Shown here piece after piece: positions 1-5,313 of a DNA stretch of 5,313 nt. Numbering within the stretch: position 1 is the first letter of the stretch; each line of letters opens with the position of its first letter. Source of the DNA: Pseudomonadota bacterium (GTDB lineage Bacteria; Pseudomonadota; Alphaproteobacteria; Rhizobiales; Rhizobiaceae); contig JAEXXS010000199.1 of the NCBI GenBank assembly GCA_023451915.1, positions 1 to 5,313 of the forward strand, read 5' to 3'. The translations under genes and the position numbers were made by a program. The notes beneath the pieces were generated by a model. That model made no database searches, was not told the DNA's origin, and saw only the letters and a program-made list of their open reading frames with translations.

Positions 1-643
1 GCCCAAGCGGCTCCATCGGTATGTCCCGGTTCTTGATCACATGCGCCACATATTGAACCGTGCTGGTGATCGGCGTTCCCGGCATCAGCTTCTGCATGAT
101 ATCTGCATTATGCTCGCGGAACATCGACGAATAGGCCGCATAATTCACGCCCAGTATGGCAATCGTCGCCGCGAGGCAGGCCAAGATAATGCCAGTATTG
201 GCCGCGACCTTGCCCAGCAAAGGGCGGTGCTTGACCCGCACCCAGATGATCAGCAGCGACGGCACAACACCGAAAAGCACCATGTGCCAGACGAAGCTTG
301 GTGTCAGTAGCGCACCGGATTCTGCCTGTGTTGTCGTCAGCGCTGCCTCAACCACATTTTTATCGATGATCGTCCCGAATGTATCAGTGAAATAGGAGCC
401 GCCCGCCGCGATCAAGACAAATAGTATCAAGATCGGCTTGATGACATATTTCGCCGAAAACGCCAGAAGCAGCGCCGTGTGCAACAGCAGAAGTGCTGCT
501 GTTACGCCTGCCAGTTTCCACGGCGCATCAGCGTAATATGCGCCGATTGCGTGCCAGAATGAGGCGTTGGTGAAGATGAAAACGTAAAGCACCGTCAGAA
601 GGCACAATGGGCCGCTGGCGATAGTCGGACGGAATTTTTGCAT
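1..643 (-). CDS. eptA: Lipid A phosphoethanolamine transferase, N-terminal part (runs off left edge)
   Basis: Translating the minus strand from the ATG at 643 gives 214 codons with no stop before the left edge. The product resembles the membrane half of the EptA/PmrC/MCR family, inner-membrane enzymes that move phosphoethanolamine from phosphatidylethanolamine to lipid A phosphate and so lower polymyxin binding. Hydrophobic segments fall near residues 11-27, 44-64, 68-83, 118-135 and 150-170, matching the family's five N-terminal helices. Family-like motifs are FTNASFW (24-30), DTFGTIIDKN (87-96) and TTTQAES (103-109), the last corresponding to the substrate-pocket segment of MCR-1. The alkaline-phosphatase-like catalytic domain with the nucleophilic Thr and zinc ligands is outside the window, so activity cannot be judged. 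No good Shine-Dalgarno precedes 643. I chose this start because it places TM1 as in the family and no in-frame ATG lies upstream before the stop at 809-811. Family assignment is fairly sure; lipid A as acceptor is inferred. Confidence 0.88.
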   Translation of the reverse strand, partial: MQKFRPTIASGPLCLLTVLYVFIFTNASFWHAIGAYYADAPWKLAGVTAALLLLHTALLLAFSAKYVIKPILILFVLIAAGGSYFTDTFGTIIDKNVVEAALTTTQAESGALLTPSFVWHMVLFGVVPSLLIIWVRVKHRPLLGKVAANTGIILACLAATIAILGVNYAAYSSMFREHNADIMQKLMPGTPITSTVQYVAHVIKNRDIPMEPLG

Positions 644-808
644 GGCGTATGTTTCAAGCGGCTCTGTTCGATATCCGCCCGCAACGCTGGCAGATCTATA
701 TGACCAATACGCCTTTGCAAGCGTTTGCTTAGAAACATGCAAATATAATGGTTTTTCTACGGCAGAGCGACCGCAACGCGGTCTCCCCCCTTCATTTTTC
801 ACCTGGGA
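644..808. other. Intergenic spacer between eptA and the sugar operon
   Basis: This 165-nt stretch separates the dehydrogenase stop from the eptA start. It contains the small hairpin at 769-783 and a somewhat AT-richer patch around 731-757. I see no convincing sigma-70 promoter for eptA: the best minus-strand pair, CTTGCA (716-721) and TATAGA (695-700), is only 15 nt apart. Read in the eptA frame it has no stop codon until the dehydrogenase TGA, but it carries no recognisable protein sequence and no ATG in that frame. Confidence 0.6.
769..783 (-). terminator. Small hairpin downstream of the dehydrogenase gene, possible weak terminator
   Basis: GACCGC (769-774) and GCGGTC (778-783) form a perfect 6-bp stem with a 3-nt loop. 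Past one mismatch, G-C and G-U pairs could lengthen it, using the G run at 785-790 on the minus strand. It begins 26 nt after the last operon gene's stop, a usual place for an operon end. It has no following U tract: the minus strand continues GCTCTGCCGTAG. It is therefore not a canonical intrinsic terminator and may only protect the 3' end of the mRNA, or do nothing. Confidence 0.3.
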
Positions 809-1981
809 TCAAAGGTTGACCCAGGCGCCGTTTCTCTTTGACGAGCGTACGCAGGCGTCGATAAAGCTCACGCCCAGTAGCCCATCGTCAACCGTCGGAT
901 AAAGCACCGCGCTGTCCGGCTTTTTGCCTTCGCGATGCGCCTCGATGGCATTGGCCGCTTCGGTATAGATCGTCGCAAAGGCTTCGAGATAGCCTTCCGG
1001 ATGACCGGCAGGCACACGCGTCACCCGTGCAGCCTCTGGACCAGCCCCCGCACCGCCGCGCGTGATCAGCCGCTTTTCGCCACCAAACGGTGTGAACCAC
1101 AGCCGGTTGGGGTCTTCCTGCGCCCATTCAATCCCGCACTTTGTGCCATAGACACGCAGACGAAGTGCGTTTTCATTACCGGGAGCAACCTGACTGCACC
1201 AGAGCATCCCTTTTGCGCCGCCGGCAAAACGCAGCATCACATGCGCATTATCATCAAGACGCCGCCCCGCAACAAAACTGTCGAGATCGGCGGCCAGACT
1301 GTCGAGTGTCAGGCCGGTTACAAAGGAGGCCAGATTGAAGGCATGGGTGCCGATGTCCCCCGTGGCACCGCCAAGGCCCGACTGCGCCGGGTCAGTGCGC
1401 CAGACAGCGCCCTTTGCACCCGTGGCTTCGACGGCTTCGGTCAGCCAGTCCTGCGCATATTCCACCTGCACGACACGCAGATCACCCAGTTCGCCGCTGG
1501 CCACCATGGCGCGGGCCTGCCGCACCATCGGGTAACCCGTATAGTTGTGCGTCAGCACGAACAGTGCGCCGCTCTCATCCGCAGCCTTTTTCAGCTTTTT
1601 GGCATCGGCCAGCGTGGAGGTCAGCGGCTTGTCGCAAATGACGTGGATGCCGCGCTTCAGAAACTCTTTCGCAGCCTCATAGTGAACATGGTTGGGCGTC
1701 ACGATGGAAACGGCTTCAATACCGTTTTTCAGTCGCGCTTCGCGGATCGCCATCTCCCGGAAGTCCGAATAGATGCGATCTGATGCCAGACCCAGTTCAC
1801 GGCCAGAAGCTTGCGCCTTTTCCGGCGAGGACGACAGCGCGCCCGCAACCAGTTCGAACCGGTTGTCGAGCCGGGAGGCCATACGGTGTACGCCGCCAAT
1901 GAAGGCCCCTGCTCCACCGCCAACCATGCCGAGACGGATGCGCGGCGTTGCGGTTTCCTTGGTTTTGGCTTCAATCGTCAT
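809..1981 (-). CDS. Gfo/Idh/MocA-family NAD(P)-dependent sugar dehydrogenase
   Basis: The 390-residue protein has the size and two-domain layout of Gfo/Idh/MocA oxidoreductases, cytoplasmic enzymes that oxidise a hydroxyl of sugars, cyclitols or glycosides with NAD(P). The N-terminal Rossmann fold begins at residue 15, with the glycine-rich turn GGGAGAFIGGVHR (21-33). TPNHVH (95-100) follows, then CDKP (116-119), whose Lys118 is the family's catalytic/cofactor lysine; the usual EKP is DKP here. In the C-terminal substrate domain, GDIGTH (208-213) supplies the Asp209/His213 pair typical of the active site. I start at the ATG at 1981 because GAGGA (1986-1990) sits 4 nt upstream. A TTG at 2002 would add seven residues and overlap the preceding stop, but it lacks such support. 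The isomerase gene ends 17 nt upstream, so coupling is likely and both enzymes probably act on the same compound. Family assignment is secure. The substrate is unknown; inositol, a 3-ketoglycoside precursor or an anhydrosugar are all possible. Confidence 0.93.
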   Translation of the reverse strand: MTIEAKTKETATPRIRLGMVGGGAGAFIGGVHRMASRLDNRFELVAGALSSSPEKAQASGRELGLASDRIYSDFREMAIREARLKNGIEAVSIVTPNHVHYEAAKEFLKRGIHVICDKPLTSTLADAKKLKKAADESGALFVLTHNYTGYPMVRQARAMVASGELGDLRVVQVEYAQDWLTEAVEATGAKGAVWRTDPAQSGLGGATGDIGTHAFNLASFVTGLTLDSLAADLDSFVAGRRLDDNAHVMLRFAGGAKGMLWCSQVAPGNENALRLRVYGTKCGIEWAQEDPNRLWFTPFGGEKRLITRGGAGAGPEAARVTRVPAGHPEGYLEAFATIYTEAANAIEAHREGKKPDSAVLYPTVDDGLLGVSFIDACVRSSKRNGAWVNL

Positions 1982-1985
1982 GGAT

Positions 1986-1990
1986 TCCTC
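1986..1990 (-). promoter_or_regulatory. Ribosome binding site deciding the dehydrogenase start
   Basis: GAGGA on the minus strand ends 4 nt before the ATG at 1981. It favours that ATG over the TTG at 2002. It lies within the 17-nt gap after the isomerase stop codon, so ribosomes finishing the upstream gene end next to it, which suits translational coupling. Confidence 0.7.
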
Positions 1991-1998
1991 ATTTCGTC

Positions 1999-3051
1999 TC
2001 AAAGACCCAGCATACGGCGATTGGCAGCGTCATCGGTGCCGCCCGATGCAAAATCATCGAATGCCTTGTCGGTGACGCGGATGATATGCGCCTTTACGAA
2101 TTCCGCGCCTTCACGCGCGCCGTCTTCCGGGTGCTTCAAAGCGCACTCCCATTCGACCACGGCCCAGCCGTCGAAATCATTCGCGGCCATTTTCGAGAAG
2201 ACAGCGCCGAAATCAACCTGCCCGTCACCGAGTGAACGGAAGCGCCCGGCGCGATTGACCCAGCCCTGATAGCCGCCATAAACGCCCTGGCGACCGGTCG
2301 GGTTGAACTCCGCATCCTTGACGTGGAACATCTTGATGCGATCTTTGTAGATGTCGATATTGTCGAGATAATCGAGACATTGCAGCACATAATGCGACGG
2401 GTCGTAGAGCATGTTGGCGCGCGGGTGGTTTTTTACGCGTTCCAGAAACATTTCGAATGTCACGCCGTCATGCAAGTCTTCGCCCGGATGAATTTCGTAG
2501 CAGATATCGACGCCATGCTCCTCGGCATGATTGAGGATCGGCGTCCAGCGGCGCGCGAGTTCATCAAACGCCGTCTCCACAAGACCAGCAGGGCGCTGCG
2601 GCCAGGGATAAACAAACGGCCATGCAAGCGCACCGGAAAAGGTCGCATGTGCGCCGATACCGAGATTGCGCGACGCCTTGATCGCCATCTTGACCTGTTC
2701 GACGGCCCAGGCCTGTCGGGCCTTGGGATTGCCGCGCACTTCCGGCACGGCAAAGCCGTCAAAAGCTTCATCATAGGCTGGATGAACAGCGACGAGCTGC
2801 CCCTGTAGATGGGTGGAAAGCTCGGTGACAACGACACCGTTTTCCTTCGCCACGCCGGCGAATTCGTCGCAATAATCCTTGGATTGAGAAGCTTGTCTGA
2901 GATCGATCAGCTGGCTTGCCCAGGTGGGCACCTGCACGCCGACATAGCCTTTCTCGGCGGCCCATTTTGTAATGCCGTCCCATGTGTTGAACGGCGCTGC
3001 ATCGCCCGCGAACTGCCCGAGGAAAATCCCCGGCCCCTTGATCGTCTTCAT
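1999..3051 (-). CDS. Sugar (phosphate) isomerase/epimerase, xylose isomerase-like TIM barrel
   Basis: This 350-residue protein belongs to the AP endonuclease 2/xylose isomerase-like TIM-barrel superfamily (COG1082 type), which includes IolE, tagatose/psicose epimerases and enzymes that process 3-keto sugars. The divalent-metal tetrad is complete and evenly placed on successive strands: Glu186 in CYEIHPGE (184-191), Asp217 in YDPSH (216-220), His243 in MFHVKD (241-246) and Glu300 in VVEWE (298-302). His220 and Lys245 are further likely active-site residues. There is no signal peptide, so it acts in the cytoplasm. The ATG at 3051 is well supported by GGAGGAG at 3057-3063. The gene follows the binding-protein gene, with a terminator-like hairpin between them, and precedes the dehydrogenase by 17 nt. 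In such pairs the dehydrogenase typically makes a keto-sugar that the TIM-barrel enzyme isomerises, epimerises, dehydrates or beta-eliminates. Which of these applies cannot be read here. The superfamily call is sure; the reaction is not. Confidence 0.92.
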   Translation of the reverse strand: MKTIKGPGIFLGQFAGDAAPFNTWDGITKWAAEKGYVGVQVPTWASQLIDLRQASQSKDYCDEFAGVAKENGVVVTELSTHLQGQLVAVHPAYDEAFDGFAVPEVRGNPKARQAWAVEQVKMAIKASRNLGIGAHATFSGALAWPFVYPWPQRPAGLVETAFDELARRWTPILNHAEEHGVDICYEIHPGEDLHDGVTFEMFLERVKNHPRANMLYDPSHYVLQCLDYLDNIDIYKDRIKMFHVKDAEFNPTGRQGVYGGYQGWVNRAGRFRSLGDGQVDFGAVFSKMAANDFDGWAVVEWECALKHPEDGAREGAEFVKAHIIRVTDKAFDDFASGGTDDAANRRMLGL

Positions 3052-3056
3052 CGAAA

Positions 3057-3063
3057 CTCCTCC
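3057..3063 (-). promoter_or_regulatory. Strong ribosome binding site of the isomerase gene
   Basis: GGAGGAG on the minus strand lies 5 nt before the ATG at 3051, a near-perfect match to the anti-Shine-Dalgarno. It sits just after the U-rich tail of the hairpin at 3079-3102. Transcripts that read through the hairpin are therefore likely to be translated efficiently from a fresh initiation. Confidence 0.8.
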
Positions 3064-3102
3064 AGAATAAAATGAAAATGCGCCCGTCAGAAGACGGGCG
3101 CA
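3064..3102 (-). terminator. Strong intra-operon hairpin with U-rich tail after the binding-protein gene
   Basis: The arms TGCGCCCGTC (3079-3088) and GACGGGCGCA (3093-3102) pair perfectly over 10 bp, 8 of them G-C, around a 4-nt loop. On the minus strand the stem is followed at once by TTTTCATTTTATTCT (3064-3078), so in this direction it has the form of an intrinsic terminator. On the plus strand the flank is CGCAACGG, so it is not bidirectional. It starts 9 nt after the binding-protein stop codon and ends just before the isomerase ribosome site. The likely role is partial termination or 3'-end protection, giving more binding-protein mRNA than downstream enzyme mRNA, as in many ABC-importer operons. 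The structure is directly visible; its termination efficiency is inferred. Confidence 0.75.
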
Positions 3103-3111
3103 CGCAACGGA

Positions 3112-4074
3112 TCAGAATGGCGAATCCGGGAAGTAGAACTGCTTGGCATTGTCTTTTGTGACCAGCGTTGCATCGAGGATGTAAGTGCCGCTGACGGGTG
3201 TCTGGTCATAGAAATGACCGGCCGTGAGCTGCATGGCGGTGCCCACCATCGCTGGCGGATAAAGCACATCGACCGGCACGAGCTTGTCGCCGTCCATGAC
3301 CTTCTTGATCATGTCCTTGGAACCTGCACCGGCAACGATATACTGGATATCGCTGCGGTTCGCCTGCTTGATGGCTTCGAGCACGCCGACAGCCATGTCG
3401 TCATCCTGACACCAGACCACATCGATCTTCGGATATTTGGTCAGGAAATCCTGCATCACGCGGAAGGCATCGTCGCGGTTCCAGTTGCCGTACTGACGGT
3501 CGAGAATCTTGACGTTGGAGCCTTCAATGCCCTTGTCAAAACCGTCCTGACGCTGCTGGTCAATCGGGATCGGCATGCCGCGAATAACGACAACCTGTGC
3601 ATCCGGGGTGGTCTTCTTGATATATTCGCCTGCGACCTGACCAAGCGCCGGATTGTTACCGGCGACATAAAGATCACGGATCGAATTGTCGTTGCTGCTC
3701 GGCGCACGGTCGACCAGAGCGACGAAGGTGCCCTTATCCTTGATTTCCTTGATCGCGTTGACCAGCGGATCCGGATCGGACGGCAGAACGACCAGCGCAT
3801 CAAGCCCCTGTACCGCCAGATCCTGTAGCGCATTGGCCTGATTGGCTGCATCCGGCGAGGTCTTGACGATGACGTTCAGGCCCGGATGCTCCTGCATCAG
3901 AAGCTTTGCCACGCGCTCGGCGTGATAGACGACACCGGCGGTCCAGCCATGATCGGCGGCCGGAATTGAAACGCCGATGGTGACTTTCTTGTCCTGTGCG
4001 CTGGCGACACTGGTAAATGCCATGGCGCTTGCTGCCAAAGCGGCGAAAGCAACGCCCAAAAATTTCCTTCGCAT
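3112..4074 (-). CDS. Periplasmic sugar-binding protein of a CUT2/ribose-type ABC importer
   Basis: The 320-residue precursor has a Sec signal peptide: MRRKF, a hydrophobic run at 6-23, and an Ala-Ser-Ala site at 24-26, giving a predicted mature start at Gln27. The mature part is a type I periplasmic binding protein (Peripla_BP_4, RbsB-like), which captures a sugar in the periplasm and delivers it to the permease. Family landmarks are VTIGVSIP (31-38), ALVVLPSDPDPL (93-104), VDR (121-123), QQRQDGF (173-179) and WCQDDDMAVG (221-230). Asp122, Arg123, Arg175 and an Asp in 224-226 match RbsB ligand positions. RbsB's later GFD motif is replaced by AGAGS (248-252), so the ligand is probably not ribose. 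I chose the ATG at 4074 because GGGAGG lies 5 nt upstream and the signal peptide begins there. The frame stays open to an ATG at 4203, but the extra 43 residues would bury the signal peptide. It follows the permease and ends beside a strong hairpin. The exact ligand is unknown. Confidence 0.93.
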   Translation of the reverse strand: MRRKFLGVAFAALAASAMAFTSVASAQDKKVTIGVSIPAADHGWTAGVVYHAERVAKLLMQEHPGLNVIVKTSPDAANQANALQDLAVQGLDALVVLPSDPDPLVNAIKEIKDKGTFVALVDRAPSSNDNSIRDLYVAGNNPALGQVAGEYIKKTTPDAQVVVIRGMPIPIDQQRQDGFDKGIEGSNVKILDRQYGNWNRDDAFRVMQDFLTKYPKIDVVWCQDDDMAVGVLEAIKQANRSDIQYIVAGAGSKDMIKKVMDGDKLVPVDVLYPPAMVGTAMQLTAGHFYDQTPVSGTYILDATLVTKDNAKQFYFPDSPF

Positions 4075-4079
4075 GTTTT

Positions 4080-4085
4080 CCTCCC
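4080..4085 (-). promoter_or_regulatory. Ribosome binding site deciding the binding-protein start
   Basis: GGGAGG on the minus strand lies 5 nt before the ATG at 4074. It selects this start, which opens directly with a signal peptide, over the in-frame ATG at 4203, which has no comparable site. A strong site here fits the high protein level usually needed for periplasmic binding proteins. Confidence 0.8.
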
Positions 4086-4204
4086 AAAAAACGGGGCTTG
4101 TCTCTTTCAATGGACGCATGCCTTGTTCCCAGCACCGTATCCGGTTGCGGGAGACATACCCCTTTTGCCGGAATCGCCCCTGCAATCCCGCCAATTCCTG
4201 CATG

Positions 4205-5221
4205 TCATCGTCGTGATAGTGACCGCTGTACCAGCATGGCGATGATGATGATCGCGCCTTGAATGGCTCCGATCAGATATTCGCTGATGAAGTTCGACAG
4301 CAGCATGATGTTGCCGACGATCTCCAGGATGAAAGCGCCGCAGATGGTCCCCCAGACGCGGGCGACACCGCCGCGCAGCGCAGTTCCGCCGACGACAACC
4401 GCCGTGATGGCCTGCAACTCCCAAAGGATGCCGGTCGTGGCCGATGTAGACCCCAAACGCGGCACGTAAAGCAGTACAGCCACGGCCACGCAAAGCCCCT
4501 GCACGACATAGGCAATGGTTCGCACACGCTTGACCGAAATGCCGGAATAGCGCGCCACATCCTCGCTGGAACCAACCGCAATCACATGCCGCCCATAGCG
4601 CGTGCGATAGAGGACGAAGGCAGCAATCGCCGCCGTGACGAAAATGGCGATCACCGGCACCGGTACGCCGAAAACCGTGCCAAAATAGGCCGGGCGATAG
4701 AGCGACTGTATCTCAGGATTGCGGAGCGTGATCGCGCCGCCCTGTGACAGCCATGTGGTGAGGCCGCGATAGATACCCATCGTGCCAAGCGTCGCAATGA
4801 AAGGCTCGATTCCGCCAACCGTCGTGATCAGTCCGTTCAGGAGACCGCAGGCCGCCCCCACCACGACCGCCAGCATAACGGCGGCAATCAGCATCATCAC
4901 CGGATCGGCAATGACGCCGCTATTCATGAACAGGATCATGATACTGGCGACAAAGGCCACCATTGCGCCAACCGAAAGATCGAGACCGCCAGACGAGATC
5001 ACATAGGTCGCACCCAGTGCGATGATAGCGATGAAAGCGCTGCGCGTTGCGACATTCAGCAGATTGTCGATGCTGATGAAGTTGGGATTAGCGATTGCGC
5101 CAAGAACCAGCAGCAGAGCGAGCGCGATGAACGGCGCGATGGCTCTCAGGTCCCAGTCCTTGGACGTTTTCGGCGCCCGGCTTTTGTCAGTCGCAACCTG
5201 TGTCATTGAATTCCCACTCAT
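4205..5221 (-). CDS. Inner-membrane permease of a CUT2/ribose-type sugar ABC importer
   Basis: The 338-residue hydrophobic protein is an RbsC/MglC/XylH-type permease (BPD_transp_2), the usual length for the family. It forms the channel through the inner membrane, probably as a dimer. After a charged cytoplasmic N-terminus (1-26), hydrophobic segments lie near 27-43, 61-76, 84-99, 108-134, 139-157, 187-205, 236-254, 267-282, 289-309 and 315-331. Signature stretches are SSGGLDLSVGA (76-86) and VVVGGTALRGG (275-285). The cytoplasmic loop GRHVIAVGSSEDVARYSG (210-227) is the region expected to touch the ATPase. The start is uncertain: the ATG at 5221 gives MSGNSMTQ and has only a weak purine-rich AGAAAAAGA before it, while the ATG at 5206 would remove five residues and has GGGA upstream. 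It lies 23 nt after the ATPase stop and 130 nt before the binding-protein start. The ATPase-permease-binding protein order matches the E. coli rbsACB order. Family assignment is secure; the substrate is unknown. Confidence 0.93.
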   Translation of the reverse strand: MSGNSMTQVATDKSRAPKTSKDWDLRAIAPFIALALLLVLGAIANPNFISIDNLLNVATRSAFIAIIALGATYVISSGGLDLSVGAMVAFVASIMILFMNSGVIADPVMMLIAAVMLAVVVGAACGLLNGLITTVGGIEPFIATLGTMGIYRGLTTWLSQGGAITLRNPEIQSLYRPAYFGTVFGVPVPVIAIFVTAAIAAFVLYRTRYGRHVIAVGSSEDVARYSGISVKRVRTIAYVVQGLCVAVAVLLYVPRLGSTSATTGILWELQAITAVVVGGTALRGGVARVWGTICGAFILEIVGNIMLLSNFISEYLIGAIQGAIIIIAMLVQRSLSRR

Positions 5222-5244
5222 TGTCTTTTTCTGTTTATTGCCGC

Positions 5245-5313
5245 TCAGGCCGCTTCTGCATCAACACCGGTTGCCAGAACCACAATGTCATGTTCCGTCA
5301 TCCGCTCGCCTGT
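5245..5313 (-). CDS. C-terminal end of probable sugar ABC importer ATP-binding protein (partial)
   Basis: On the minus strand the reading frame entering at 5313 runs 22 codons to a TGA at 5245-5247 and ends in the peptide GERMTEHDIVVLATGVDAEAA. The position directly before an RbsC-type permease, 23 nt away and on the same strand, is where RbsA/MglA-type ATPases sit. A short MTEHDIVVLATG-like tail also resembles the C-termini of these duplicated ATPases (about 500 residues). The Walker and signature motifs lie outside the window, so the call rests on position and this tail only. It would energise import by ATP hydrolysis on the cytoplasmic face. Confidence 0.72.
   Translation of the reverse strand, partial: TGERMTEHDIVVLATGVDAEAA

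Noticed and set aside
695..721. Possible eptA promoter, CTTGCA and TATAGA on the minus strand
   Set aside because: The spacing is only 15 nt and the -10 match is modest, so it is too weak to annotate as a feature without transcription-start data.
717..728. Short imperfect palindrome GCAAGCGTTTGC upstream of eptA as a regulator site
   Set aside because: The arms match over only four bases and no second copy is seen, so chance is the simpler explanation.
642..902. 86-codon plus-strand reading frame crossing the spacer upstream of eptA
   Set aside because: It overlaps the 3' end of the dehydrogenase gene in antisense, starts within the eptA start codon region, and has no ribosome site or family resemblance.
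935..1783. Long 282-codon plus-strand reading frame opposite the dehydrogenase gene
   Set aside because: It is antisense to a gene with clear family motifs, is rich in Arg/His/Pro/Cys as expected from a reverse-frame shadow in GC-rich DNA, and shows no recognisable domain.
1982..2002. TTG start at 2002 for the dehydrogenase, overlapping the isomerase stop
   Set aside because: The ATG at 1981 has a good ribosome site (GAGGA), and the seven extra residues would carry no recognisable function. Most of this 21-nt stretch is better read as the ribosome site and spacer.
3214..3828. 204-codon plus-strand reading frame opposite the binding-protein gene
   Set aside because: It lies wholly inside a well-supported gene on the other strand, matches no family I recognise, and has no ribosome site that would support it.
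4075..4203. 43-residue N-terminal extension of the binding protein from an ATG at 4203
   Set aside because: It would place a non-hydrophobic stretch before an obvious signal peptide, while GGGAGG lies 5 nt before the ATG at 4074. It is kept only as a possible leader peptide idea.

Overview
The window looks like chromosomal DNA from an alphaproteobacterium, probably of the order Hyphomicrobiales (Rhizobiales). Brucella/Ochrobactrum-type bacteria would be my first guess. This rests on the moderately GC-rich codon use, the AGGA/GGAGG ribosome sites and the gene families present. I ran no database search, so the genus is only an inference. Every gene I can support lies on the minus strand, so transcription runs from right to left. 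No RNA gene, mobile element, CRISPR array or origin is visible.

Right part (5313 down to 809): five codirectional genes look like a carbohydrate uptake and catabolism operon. In transcription order they are: the last 22 codons of a probable ABC-importer ATPase; a ten-helix-class RbsC-type permease; a secreted RbsB-type substrate-binding protein; a TIM-barrel sugar isomerase/epimerase with a complete metal-binding tetrad; and a Gfo/Idh/MocA NAD(P)-dependent sugar dehydrogenase. The last two genes are 17 nt apart and probably translationally coupled. A strong hairpin with a U-rich tail lies just after the binding-protein gene, inside the operon. It probably sets a high ratio of binding protein to downstream enzymes. 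The operon's promoter and regulator must lie beyond the right edge.

The gene set suggests that a sugar, cyclitol or glycoside is imported by the CUT2-type ABC system, oxidised at a ring hydroxyl by the dehydrogenase, and isomerised, epimerised or eliminated by the TIM-barrel enzyme. The substrate cannot be read from the sequence. The binding protein lacks an acidic residue that RbsB uses to hold ribose, which argues against a plain ribose system.

Left part (643 down to 1): the N-terminal 214 codons of a lipid A phosphoethanolamine transferase (EptA/PmrC/MCR family) run off the left edge. The membrane domain is present, while the periplasmic catalytic domain is outside the window. A 165-nt spacer (644-808) separates it from the sugar operon and holds only a small hairpin without a U tract. 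The rest of the window is tightly packed coding sequence. I see no clearly novel system. The most useful leads are the uncharacterised sugar pathway, the internal terminator-like hairpin and an unusual residue in the transferase substrate pocket.
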